Origin: Streptomyces durmitorensis
GTDB lineage: Bacteria; Actinomycetota; Actinomycetes; Streptomycetales; Streptomycetaceae
NCBI RefSeq assembly: GCF_023498005.1
Contig: NZ_CP097289.1
Location: forward strand, 1,240,001-1,304,000
DNA: 64,000 bases
Reading direction: 5' to 3'
Shown: in pieces, positions 19,351 through 27,102 of the stretch
Layout of the letters: each line of letters starts with the position of its first letter
Numbering within the stretch: the stretch's first letter is position 1
Position numbers and translations under genes: made by a program
The notes under the pieces: generated by a model
The model's database searches: none
Seen by the model: only the letters and a program-made list of their open reading frames with translations
What the model was told of the DNA's origin: nothing

Positions 19351-19600
19351 GTGTCTTCCCCGACCCTGCAGACTGCCGCGTTCCCCGTTCGTGTTTTCGG
19401 CGGCCCGACTGCCCTCTTCGAGTACGGCGGCCTGCGTTTTCTCACCGACCCGACCTTCGATGGTCCGGGCGATCACCTCGCCGGTAGGCCGCATCCACTG
19501 GGCTGGGGCGGAAACCGCCACGATCTGGAATGGCTACATGGACGGCGCCGTCCGCTCCGGCCGCCGTGCCGCGGATGAGGTCCTCGCCGAGCTTTCCTGA
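19351..19600 (+). pseudogene. Chimeric remnant: start of a UlaG-like MBL gene joined to the end of an amine oxidase gene
   Basis: From a GTG at 19351 the frame reads [20 protein letters not shown] then [10 protein letters not shown], closely matching residues 10-42 of the intact MBL-fold protein at 21213. The match stops near 19470. From about 19484, in another phase, the sequence encodes [20 protein letters not shown] and a tail ending EVLAELS, the conserved FAD-binding C terminus of flavin monoamine oxidases. The two halves are out of frame, so this is a deletion scar joining two unrelated genes. The divergent CGNR copy 1 gene would once have regulated the MBL gene. Confidence 0.8.
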
Positions 19601-19637
19601 CCCGGCCCCGCCCAGACACCACACTTGCCCAAGGACT

Positions 19638-19661
19638 GGACCCCGGCGCGAGCCGGGGTCC
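19638..19661. terminator. Terminator hairpin after the amine oxidase remnant
   Basis: GGACCCCGGC (19638-19647) and GCCGGGGTCC (19652-19661) form a perfect 10-base stem with a GCGA tetraloop, a stable terminator about 40 bases after the remnant's stop codon. Confidence 0.75.
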
Positions 19662-19766
19662 TCTGCCTGTCCGGATGCACCGACAACCGCGGTGCCGACG
19701 GCACCCAAGGCCGCTGTCCGATACCGAGTTGGGCTCTGTCGCGTCGGCGGGTTTGGGGTGCCGGGT

Positions 19767-20372
19767 TCAGATGGGGGTGTTTTCGTCGGGGACGAAGGGG
19801 TCGCCATGGCCGGGGACGATCAGGGCGGGCTTGAGGGCGAGGATCTTGCGGCGGGAGGCGCTCAGGCCCTCGTGGTCGTCGGAGGTGGGATCTTCAGCGG
19901 GGCCGTGGGCGCTCCACCAGGCGTGGGTGAGGACGACGGTCCCGTCGGCGGTTTCCGCGACGGTGGAGATGTCCTGGGGGGTGTGGCCGGGCGTTTCGAT
20001 CAGACGGATCGAGGGGGAGAGCTGGTATCCGTCGGCGGGCCGGTCGTACCAGAGGTGGTTGTGGTAGGCGGCCCAGACGTCGTGGGCCCGCGCGTTGAGG
20101 AAGAGGGCGGCGTTGAGGGTGTGGTCGGGGTGGTGGTGGCTGAAGACCACGTCGGTCACCTCCTCGGGGCTGATTCCGGCGGCGGCGAGCGGGTCGAGGA
20201 TGAGTGTGCGGTCCTCGACCATGCCGGGGTCGACGACGGCGATCGTGTCGCCGTCGCACAGGAGGGAGACGCTTGAGGCGACGTGCCACGGCTTCTCACG
20301 GCCGTCGCGGTCGGCATTGCGGGTGTCGAGGCTGTCGTAGCCGGTGGTCAGCAGGGTGAAAGTGGCCGTCAT
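19767..20372 (-). CDS. Metallo-beta-lactamase-fold hydrolase
   Basis: A protein of 201 residues with the complete binuclear metal motif: FSHHHPDHTLNAALFLNA (H-x-H-x-D-H), TPGHTPQDIS further on, and the final VPGHGDP. The compact size and PGMVEDR/WWSAHG context resemble the MBLAC1-like group of small hydrolases, whose substrates vary. The frame is open far upstream (to 20588), but those residues are Arg/Pro-rich; the ATG at 20372 starts a clean beta strand (MTATFTLLTTGYDS). It lies between the two CGNR cassettes and downstream of CGNR copy 2. Confidence 0.85.
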   Translation of the reverse strand: MTATFTLLTTGYDSLDTRNADRDGREKPWHVASSVSLLCDGDTIAVVDPGMVEDRTLILDPLAAAGISPEEVTDVVFSHHHPDHTLNAALFLNARAHDVWAAYHNHLWYDRPADGYQLSPSIRLIETPGHTPQDISTVAETADGTVVLTHAWWSAHGPAEDPTSDDHEGLSASRRKILALKPALIVPGHGDPFVPDENTPI

Positions 20373-20512
20373 GAGAGGTGATGGTCCTTCGTCGATCGTG
20401 GGGTATGACCGGCAGGGAGGGCGAGGTGCGCCGTCCGCGCCGGGGGCTTGGGGGTGTGCGAAGCCGCGCCCCGGCGCGGGTTCGGTGAACCGGCGGGGCG
20501 GGGTGGCCGAAC

Positions 20513-21153
20513 TCAGTCGGCGGCGGTCCGCGTGCGGCGGGCGTAGGCGCGAGCGGCGCGGGCACGGTCGCCGCAACGGACCGAGCACCAGTGGCGGCGT
20601 CCGGCACGCAACAGGTAGCGGTTACACGGGGTGGAGGGGCAGGCCGTCAGCCGTTCGGCGTCGGGCCCGGCGAGCAGGCCAGCGGCGTCGGCGGCGAGGA
20701 TGCCGAGGGCCTGGTCGACGATCTGGTCGATGGGGTGCGGGGCGGTGCGGTGCATGCCGCGGACCACATCCCAGCCAAGCGGGGAGACGGTGGGACCCGG
20801 GTAAGGGCGTCGTTGACGGCGGCCAGCGCGGTGGCGGGAGCGGGATGGCCGCCGACCCGGGAGGCGAGCAGGGCACGCACCTGCTCGCGCAGGGAGCGCA
20901 GACGTGCCGCACAGATCTCCTGCATACCCGCGTCCGCAGGGACCAGGTCGTGGTCGACCAGCCACTGATTGGCGCCGGAGGGCGTGCCCAGCGAGTCGAG
21001 GAACTGGCCGCCCGGCAGGGCGATGGCGCTGTTGGCGAGGTCGAGCGCGGGGTAGTGCTCAGCGCCCGGCGCCGGTGGCAGCCCGGGGTCGACAGTGTCA
21101 GCGATGGCGGTAGCGATCTCACTCACGTTTCTCACGTTACAGCTTGCATTCAT
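20513..21153 (-). pseudogene. CGNR zinc-finger regulator, copy 2, frameshifted
   Basis: A close paralogue of the gene at 18660. The N-terminal ABATE region ([36 protein letters not shown]) is in one phase until about 20795. The rest (GMHRTAPHPIDQIVDQALG and the zinc finger CPSTPCNRYLLRAGRRHWCS) continues in another phase. A single-base change near 20785-20805 would restore one protein of about 210 residues. Either the gene is dead or the read contains an error. GTG at 21135 is an alternative start, because the operator at 21151-21181 overlaps the ATG at 21153. Confidence 0.8.
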
Positions 21154-21181
21154 CCGTGACAAACATCTATGGTCACGGATG
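21151..21181. promoter_or_regulatory. Palindromic operator of the second CGNR/MBL cassette
   Basis: CATCCGTGAC (21151-21160) and GTCACGGATG (21172-21181) form a perfect 10-base inverted repeat with an 11-base spacer, between the divergent CGNR copy 2 and MBL genes. Another half site TATCCGTGAG follows near 21192. Related but degenerate half sites (TCATCCATGAG, CCATCCGTAAG) occur at the same place in the first cassette near 19280-19340, which supports a regulator-specific operator. Confidence 0.7.
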
Positions 21182-21212
21182 TAAGCCAATCTATCCGTGA
21201 GGAGATGTCGTC

Positions 21213-21989
21213 ATGGCAGCAACCGGCGCGTCCAACGAGCAGGTCCCCGTCCGTGTCTTCGGCGGTCCGACCGCACTCATCGAGTACGGCGGGCTGCGAT
21301 TCCTGACCGACCCGACCTTCGACGCCCCCGGCGCCTACCCCTCAGGGCTGGCCAAGACCGCACCCGCCTCCGCCGCGCCCGCCGACCTGGGCCGCATCGA
21401 TGTGGTGCTGCTGTCGCACGACGAGCACGACGACAACCTCGATGCCTCGGGCCGCACCCTGCTCGCCGACGTACCCCTGACCCTGACTACGCCCAGCGGC
21501 GCGGGCCGGCTGGGCGGCACCGCACGCCCGCTCAAGGACTGGGAGTCCATCGAGCTGGACCGTCCCGGCGGCGGCACGATCACCGTCACTGGCGTCCCGG
21601 CCCTGCACGGTCCCGGGGCACGGGAGGACCTCGAACCGGTCGTCGGGGAGGTCGTCGGCTTCGTCCTGAGCGGTGACGGCCTGCCCACCGTCTACGTCAG
21701 CGGTGACAACGCCCAGCTCTCCCTCGTCCGTGAGATCGCCGACCGATTCGGCCCGGTGGACACCGCGGTGCTGTTCGCCGGCGCGGTCCGCACTCCCGTC
21801 ATGGACCGCGCGCTGCTCACACTCGACAGCGCTCAGGCCGCCGAGGCCGCCCGCATCCTGGACGCCCGCCGCATCGTGCCTGTCCACTTCGACAGCTGGG
21901 CCCACTTCACCGAGGGCCGCGACGAGCTTGTCGCCGCCTTTGCCGCCGCCGCCCTCACCGACCGCGTCGACTTCGGCATCCGCGGCTGA
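21213..21989 (+). CDS. UlaG-like metallo-beta-lactamase-fold protein
   Basis: A 258-residue protein of the beta-lactamase-like L-ascorbate-6-phosphate lactonase (UlaG) group. It has [28 protein letters not shown], and the metal motif LLSHDEHDDNLDASG, in which the usual H-x-H-x-D-H reads H-D-E-H-D-D-N, an altered first ligand set typical of this group. PVHFDSWAHFTEG near the C terminus is the last motif. GGAG lies 8-9 bases before the ATG. It is the intact version of the fragment at 19351, and heads a plus-strand series with an LLM oxidoreductase, FMN reductase and exporter. Confidence 0.88.
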   Translation: MAATGASNEQVPVRVFGGPTALIEYGGLRFLTDPTFDAPGAYPSGLAKTAPASAAPADLGRIDVVLLSHDEHDDNLDASGRTLLADVPLTLTTPSGAGRLGGTARPLKDWESIELDRPGGGTITVTGVPALHGPGAREDLEPVVGEVVGFVLSGDGLPTVYVSGDNAQLSLVREIADRFGPVDTAVLFAGAVRTPVMDRALLTLDSAQAAEAARILDARRIVPVHFDSWAHFTEGRDELVAAFAAAALTDRVDFGIRG

Positions 21990-22107
21990 ACTCACCTACG
22001 TCGCACGCGTACGCCGGACAGCCGGGCGCCGGCCGACAGGAACTGCCACGGCTGTCGGCTGGCGCCCCCGCGCGCCGCACACCTCGAAACCGAAGGACCG
22101 CACGACC

Positions 22108-23193
22108 ATGACCGACCCCGTCCGCGGCGCCCGCCACGGCTCCGCCCCCGCCGCCCTGTCCGTACTGGACTCCGCCATGACCGGCACCGGCCAGAGCGCC
22201 ACGGAGGCACTGACCGGCAGCATCGAACTCGCCCGGCTCGCCGACCGGCGCGGCTTCACCCGCTACTGGATGAACGAGCACCACGCCATGCCCGGCGTCT
22301 CCACCTCCAGCCCGCCCGTCCTGCTCTCCCGCCTCACCGCGGAGACCAGCAGGCTGCGGCTCGGCGCGGGCGGGATCATGCTGCCCAACCACCCGCCGCT
22401 GGTGGTCGCCGAACAGTTCGGCATGCTGGACGCCCTCGCCCCCGGCCGTATCGACCTGGGCCTGGGTCGCGCCCCGGGCACCGACCACGCCACGGCCGCC
22501 GCCCTGCGCCGCGGCGCGAGCGACGCCGAGGACTTCCCCCAACAGGTCGCCGAACTGCTGCACTTCCTCGGCGACGACTTCCCCGCCGAGCACCCCTACG
22601 CCGACCGCGTGTACGCCGTGCCGGGCCCCGCGCAGGACCGGCTCAACGGCGTCACCCCGTCCACCGGCCGTCTACCGGTGTGGCTGCTCGGCTCATCCGG
22701 CTACTCGGCGCAGCTCGCCGCCCGGCTCGGCCTGCCGTTCGCCTTCGCCGCGCACTTCAACCCGCGCGATGTCGTGGACGCCCTGCACCTGTACCGCGAG
22801 CGGTTCACTCCGTCCGAGGCCCTGGCGGAGCCGTACGCGCTGGTCAGCTTCACCGTCGCGGCATCCGACGACGCGCGTGAGGCCCGCCGCCAGGCCGGCA
22901 CTCTCGCGCACGCCATGCTCCGCATGTTCCAGCGCAAGTCCTACCTGCTGCCTTCCCCCGAGGAAGTGGACGTCTACCCCTACGACGCCCAGGAACGCCA
23001 GGCCGTCGACGGCTGGCTGAACCACGTCCCGCACGGCACCCCCGAGCAGGTCACCGCCCATCTGAACCAGGTCCAGCGGGACTCCGGCGCCGACGAGCTC
23101 ATGATCGGCAGCGTCGGCCACTCCGTCCGGGCCCGGCTGCGCTCCACCGAGCTGATCGCCGACGCCTACGGCATGCCCGACAGCCCTCACTAA
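22108..23193 (+). CDS. LLM-class flavin-dependent oxidoreductase
   Basis: A 361-residue protein of the luciferase-like monooxygenase superfamily. It begins near LSVLDSAMTGTGQSATEALT and has the group motifs RYWMNEHHAMPGVSTSSP, LGAGGIMLPNHPPLVVAEQF and RIDLGLGRAPGTD. Such enzymes use reduced FMN, supplied by a separate reductase, to oxidise organic substrates. The next gene encodes exactly such a reductase, so the two likely act as a two-component monooxygenase. The ATG at 22108 follows GAAGGA; upstream in-frame codons belong to a shadow of the MBL gene. Confidence 0.92.
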   Translation: MTDPVRGARHGSAPAALSVLDSAMTGTGQSATEALTGSIELARLADRRGFTRYWMNEHHAMPGVSTSSPPVLLSRLTAETSRLRLGAGGIMLPNHPPLVVAEQFGMLDALAPGRIDLGLGRAPGTDHATAAALRRGASDAEDFPQQVAELLHFLGDDFPAEHPYADRVYAVPGPAQDRLNGVTPSTGRLPVWLLGSSGYSAQLAARLGLPFAFAAHFNPRDVVDALHLYRERFTPSEALAEPYALVSFTVAASDDAREARRQAGTLAHAMLRMFQRKSYLLPSPEEVDVYPYDAQERQAVDGWLNHVPHGTPEQVTAHLNQVQRDSGADELMIGSVGHSVRARLRSTELIADAYGMPDSPH

Positions 23194-23282
23194 CGCGGGA
23201 CGGACGTACCTGCGCCCATCGGCACCGATCACCCTTCACCGCCAAGTCCCCCTGATTCTCCAGGAGATTTCGAGGAGTACCC

Positions 23283-23831
23283 ATGGCCACCGTCCTCGCC
23301 CTGTCCGGCAGCCCCTCCCGTGCGTCCCGTACCGCCCTCCTGGCCGAGCACACCACCGCGGACCTGCGGGTCCGCGGACACCGCACCCATGTACTGGCCC
23401 TGCGCGACCTGCCCGCGACACCGCTACTCACCGCGGACATCCATGACCCGTCCATCGCCCGCGCCGTGAATCTGGTCGCCGAGGCCGACGCCCTCGTCGT
23501 GGCCACCCCCATCTACAAGGCCGCCTACTCCGGCCTGCTCAAGACCTTCCTCGACCTGCTGCCCCAGCACGCGTTCACCGGGAAACCGGTGCTCCCCCTG
23601 GCCACCGGCGGCAGCCCGGCCCACGTCCTGGCCCTCGACTACGCCCTGCGCCCGGTCCTCACCGCGCTCGGCGCCCAGGTCTGTCAGGGCCGGTTCGTCC
23701 TGGACCGGCACCTCACGACCGCCCCGGACGGCGCGATGACCGTCGACCACGACGACGAGAGGCAACTGACCCGCGTCATCGACCAGTTCGACCTCGCTCT
23801 CCCGTCCCGCGCACACCTGACCGCCGCCTGA
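23283..23831 (+). CDS. NADPH-dependent FMN reductase (SsuE family)
   Basis: A 182-residue flavodoxin-like reductase. It starts VLALSGSPSRASRTALL and carries the flavin loop VVATPIYKAAYSGLLKTFLD and the SsuE-type ATGGSPAHVLALDYALRP. It would supply reduced FMN to the upstream LLM monooxygenase, 89 bases away on the same strand. GGAG lies upstream of the ATG. Sulfonate or sulfone use is the known role for SsuE relatives, but the operon lacks sulfonate transport genes. Confidence 0.92.
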   Translation: MATVLALSGSPSRASRTALLAEHTTADLRVRGHRTHVLALRDLPATPLLTADIHDPSIARAVNLVAEADALVVATPIYKAAYSGLLKTFLDLLPQHAFTGKPVLPLATGGSPAHVLALDYALRPVLTALGAQVCQGRFVLDRHLTTAPDGAMTVDHDDERQLTRVIDQFDLALPSRAHLTAA

Positions 23832-23906
23832 CGACCACCGACCGCCCCGCCCGGTAGCCGCCGCCCTGGCCTTCCGGCGCTCCGGTATTCCGAAAGTACG
23901 GACCAC

Positions 23907-25178
23907 ATGGCCCACCTGTCCCGCACTCCCATCCGCACCCCGCCCACCGCCGCTCTCGCTCCCTCCATATCCGCGGTGCAAAAGCGCACCCTGACCGTGC
24001 TGCTCGTCTCCCAGGTCCTCAGCGGTCTCGGCCTCGCCGCCGGTGTCACCGTCGCCGGGCTGCTGGCCGGGCAGATGCTCCACAACACCTCCCTGTCCGG
24101 ACTGCCCATCGCTCTGCTCACCGCCGGCTCCGCCGGCGCCGCCGTCGTCATCGGACGCCTCTCCCAGCGCCTCGGCCGCCGCCCCGGACTGGCCGCCGGA
24201 TACCTCACCGGCGCCCTCGGCGGCGCCGGCGTCGTCGCCGCGGCCGCGCTCGACAGCCCCGCGCTGCTCTTCATCTCCCTCTTCCTGTACGGCGCCGGCA
24301 CCACGTCCAACCTCCAGGCCCGCTACGCCGGAGCCGACCTCGCCGCACCCCACCAGCGCGCCCGCGCCACCTCCACCGTCATCGTCGCCACCACCGTCGG
24401 CGGCATCGCCGGCCCCCTGCTCGCCGCCCCCGCCGGACACCTGGCGACCGCGCTCCACCTGCCCGAGCTGACCGGCCTGTTCCTCCTCTCCACGGTCGCG
24501 TTCACGCTGGCCGCACTCACCCTCCTCGTATGGCTGCGCCCCGACCCGCTGGTACTCGCCCGCACCCTGCCCGCGGTCTCAGGCGAGAGCACATCCGCGG
24601 ACTCCCCCGCCCGGTCCGGCCCCGGCCTGCTCATCGGCGTCCTGGTCCTCGTCCTCAGCCAGCTCGTCATGGTCGCCGTGATGACCATGACCCCTATCCA
24701 CATGCACGCCCACGGCTTCGGCACCGCCGCGTCCGGCCTCGTCATCGCCCTGCACACGGGTTCCATGTACCTGCCGTCGCCGCTGGCCGGCCGCCTCGTC
24801 GACCGATTCGGCGCCACTGCGATGAGCGTTGTAACGGCCGGCACGCTGCTCACCGCGGGCGTAGTCGCCGCCCTCGCACCCGGCCACTCCTTCGCCCTGA
24901 TCACCCTCGCCCTCGTCCTTCTCGGCGTCGGCTGGAGCTTCGGCCTGGTCACCGGCACCGCGATCGTCACCAACAGCACATCCCTGACAACCCGGGCCAA
25001 GGTGCAGGGACTGGTCGACGTCGCCATCGCCATCGCGGGCGCCGTCGGCGGCCTGGCCTCCGGCATCGTCGTCGCCGCCACCAGCTACCCGATCCTCGCC
25101 GTCCTGTGCGGCGCCCTCGCCTTTGTGGCGACACCTGCGGCCATCGTCGCGGCCCACAAGAGCACCAAGCGCGCCTGA
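23907..25178 (+). CDS. MFS transporter
   Basis: A 423-residue major facilitator protein with about twelve hydrophobic segments. The loop between segments 2 and 3 reads GRLSQRLGRRPGLAAGY, the classic MFS motif A, and the repeat of it in the second half is GRLVDRFGATAM. The sequence HMHAHGFGTAASGLVIALHT marks a family of actinobacterial exporters. It ends the series MBL-LLM-FMN reductase-MFS, where it may export the product or the toxic substrate of the monooxygenase. Confidence 0.9.
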   Translation: MAHLSRTPIRTPPTAALAPSISAVQKRTLTVLLVSQVLSGLGLAAGVTVAGLLAGQMLHNTSLSGLPIALLTAGSAGAAVVIGRLSQRLGRRPGLAAGYLTGALGGAGVVAAAALDSPALLFISLFLYGAGTTSNLQARYAGADLAAPHQRARATSTVIVATTVGGIAGPLLAAPAGHLATALHLPELTGLFLLSTVAFTLAALTLLVWLRPDPLVLARTLPAVSGESTSADSPARSGPGLLIGVLVLVLSQLVMVAVMTMTPIHMHAHGFGTAASGLVIALHTGSMYLPSPLAGRLVDRFGATAMSVVTAGTLLTAGVVAALAPGHSFALITLALVLLGVGWSFGLVTGTAIVTNSTSLTTRAKVQGLVDVAIAIAGAVGGLASGIVVAATSYPILAVLCGALAFVATPAAIVAAHKSTKRA

Positions 25179-25205
25179 CCGACACAGTCGGGATGCGTAC
25201 ACAAC

Positions 25206-25430
25206 AACACCTCTGGAAAGATTCTTCAGTTCAAGAAGGAGCCCCAGATCGCTGCCGCCGCGGAACTGGTGTGGAACACCCTGGACGCAAACGCGACGCT
25301 GGTCGGCGTCGAATTGCACCGAGACTGGGATGCCATCACTCAGATCGTCGTGACCGACAACGGTCACGACATGACGCCCGAGCGGGCCCGCGCCGCGTTC
25401 AAGGGATATGGCGAGACCGTTCGCCCCACC
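25206..25430 (+). pseudogene. GHKL ATPase fragment
   Basis: About 70 codons encode FKKEPQIAAAAELVWNTLDA then TQIVVTDNGHDMTPERARAA and FKGYG: the N-box and start of the G1 box (DNGHD instead of DNGHG) of a Hsp90/histidine-kinase-like ATPase. Everything after FKGYG is missing and the frame runs into unrelated sequence. Proteins with this start are large stand-alone GHKL ATPases, some found in defence islands. The break lies just before the duplicated flank of array A, so the gene was probably lost when the CRISPR segment rearranged. Confidence 0.7.
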
Positions 25431-25468
25431 TCCATGCAGCGCCCACTGCACGGAAAACGCCCCCGAGA

Positions 25469-25909
25469 ATCGCGTTTCCCCAGGTCAGAACGATTCTGTT
25501 GGGGTCGGCTCGGTGGGGCGGGTGGGACTCGAACCTATTCCGGTGACGCTTCTCACCTGCGGTTTTCTTGGCGAAGCGGGCATATCAACCTGTTTCCGTC
25601 CGGCTGCGTCCCGCTCGATCCGACTCCAGCGGATGCGGTGCAGCGTTCGCTGCACGCATCCGCTGCGACGCGAAACCGCTGAGCTGATCCCCGTGCGGTC
25701 CACGACTCACCTCGGCCGGGGCAGAAGAGCACCCCTTCTCCGACGTATTACTGAACGCCCGTCCGCCTCACCGCCGCCCGCACCGAGAGTGCAACTTGTC
25801 ACCCTCGGTGATGACCTGCGACTCCCGCAGGCGGAGATAAACAAAGAGGACACCGTGACCTCGTTGGCGTGGCTGTCCGGGGGACCATCCCCGCGGGTAC
25901 GGGGAGCAC
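25469..25909. repeat. Long direct repeat, copy 1 (trailer flank of array A)
   Basis: This stretch recurs at 46036-46474 in the same orientation. From about 25550 to 25909 I see no difference between the copies; the first 80 bases match with scattered changes. Identity stops exactly at the last base of the first CRISPR repeat of each array. On the minus strand the left part contains TTCGAGTCCCAC and CGCCCCACC, which resembles the T-arm and 3' end of a tRNA. The copies are 20.57 kb apart. By repeat polarity the region is the trailer (leader-distal) side of the arrays. Confidence 0.85.
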
Positions 25910-26214
25910 CGTAACGTCCTCCCTCTGTCGCTCTACACCTCGGGACCATCCCCGCGGGTGCGGGGAGCACGTGACTGCGGGCAAAGGCGGGAGCCCCCTC
26001 CTGGGACCATCCCCACGGGTGCGGGGAGCACGCTTCGAGGCCGCCGTTGTCGCGGTAGTCGTAGGGACCATCCCTGCGGGTGCGGGGAGCACCGTGCGGG
26101 CCTCACCGCTGTGGCTGTCTGCCTTGGGGTCATCCCGCGGGTCCGAGGAGCACCATCGCTGTGCATAGGCACGGCGTCAACCTCCGGAACTATCCCCGCG
26201 GGTGTGGGGAGCAG
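25881..26214 (-). CRISPR. CRISPR array A, type I-E repeat, 6 repeats, decaying
   Basis: Six 28-29 base repeats start at 25881, 25942, 26003, 26064, 26126 and 26186, with spacers of about 32 bases. In functional orientation (minus strand) the repeat begins GTGCTCCCCGCAC and ends GCGGGGATGGTCCC. The first repeat has the same single-base variant (GGGTACGGGG on the plus strand) as the first repeat of array E. The last two repeats are degraded. No leader motif is seen on the right, so the array looks like a severed trailer end. Confidence 0.9.
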
Positions 26215-26532
26215 CTGGCACCAATGGAGAGCAAATCCTGGAGGGCGCTGTCCGGGTGGGTCCGGGCGATCCCCGTCCGTCCGTGGGCAGCTGGGCAGGA
26301 GTGGTGTGGGCTGTTGCATGATCCGTCAGAGGGTGGAGTGTGGGGCGCCGTCCGCTCACGCATGGATAGGCCTACGAGGTGCAGATTCCTACCCAGACAA
26401 GAGAGTGCTGCTCCGGATCGCAGCAACGATCGCTGCCAGCCGGTGCCGGATGGCGGATCTGGACCCATGGCCTCTTCGTTCCGAATGACGTTCGATCAAG
26501 ATCGGCACCAGCGCGATCCACAGCTAGGCAGG
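26215..26532. other. Intergenic stretch after array A, nothing firm
   Basis: About 320 bases between array A and the ASCH gene. One possible badly decayed repeat is at about 26267 (GGGCGATCCCCGTCCG). No gene or RNA is supported; the frames crossing it are not protein-like. Confidence 0.4.
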
Positions 26533-27102
26533 TCAGGCTGCTACATGTCGGGCAAATACCATGCTGCCGCCCAGGGGTGAACCCTCACCTCGTTGTGACC
26601 GGTTCGTCGCTGCGGACTTGGTCTCACCGGCTGCTGGCTGTGAGCTGGTTCCTTGGAGTACTTCTTCTGCTGTCGGGTGCCCCAGGACCCAGCCACGCAG
26701 CGTTTCGGGGTCAACGTAGCGATAGCTCTGAGGCGGGTGGAACGAGCCGCCCGCACGGAGATGGGCCAGCGGAACTGGCTCGGAGAAGGACCTAACCGCA
26801 TCGAGGAGCAGGGCTGACGCCTGTTCTGCGCCTTTCATATAGGCGAGGTAGTCACGGCGGCTGATAGCACCATGTTCCTTGTGCGTCTTCCAGATCTCGG
26901 ATGGCGACCCGATCTGCACCTCAGTGACGGTTGCGGTGCCCACCAAGGCCATCACGGGCGATGTGGCATAGAGGATGACCTTCGTTCCCGGCGGCACTGC
27001 GACGCGTTGGCGACGCAGTTCGACGGACTTCCTTCCGTCCAAGATGGCCGACGCATAGCGAGGGTGGAGGGACATCAGGAGTGAGCGTTCGTGCTCGTTC
27101 AC
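26533..27102 (-). CDS. ASCH-domain protein paired with a GNAT-PIN fusion
   Basis: A 189-residue protein. The first 110 residues form an ASCH (PUA-like) domain: LLMSLHPRYASAILDGRKSV, ELRRQRV, TKVILYATSPVMALVGTATV. The Lys in GRKS lies where the ASCH enzyme YqfB carries its catalytic lysine, but the following residues differ (KSVE), so activity on N4-acetylcytidine is uncertain. The last 60 residues are polar and low in complexity. Its ATG overlaps the stop of the upstream GNAT-PIN gene by 4 bases, so the two proteins are made together and probably act as a pair on RNA. Confidence 0.82.
   Translation of the reverse strand: MNEHERSLLMSLHPRYASAILDGRKSVELRRQRVAVPPGTKVILYATSPVMALVGTATVTEVQIGSPSEIWKTHKEHGAISRRDYLAYMKGAEQASALLLDAVRSFSEPVPLAHLRAGGSFHPPQSYRYVDPETLRGWVLGHPTAEEVLQGTSSQPAAGETKSAATNRSQRGEGSPLGGSMVFARHVAA

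Noticed and set aside
19700..19766. An insertion-sequence end near GGGCTCTGTCGCGTC
   Set aside because: The string looks like IS termini I have seen, but no partner inverted repeat or target duplication is found nearby.
25490..25545. A complete tRNA gene on the minus strand
   Set aside because: Only a T-loop/acceptor-like 3' block is present. There is no D or anticodon arm upstream and the T-stem does not pair in copy 1.
25469..25880. The duplicated flank as a CRISPR leader
   Set aside because: The repeat polarity (GTGCTCCCC reads on the minus strand) places the leader on the right side of arrays A and E. The flank adjoins the variable, leader-distal repeats, so it is trailer sequence.
25799..26319. 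Long open frames across arrays A-F with repeated motifs such as PAPAGMVP or AGAGST
   Set aside because: They are translations of the CRISPR repeat every 61 bases, in several frames on both strands, not proteins.
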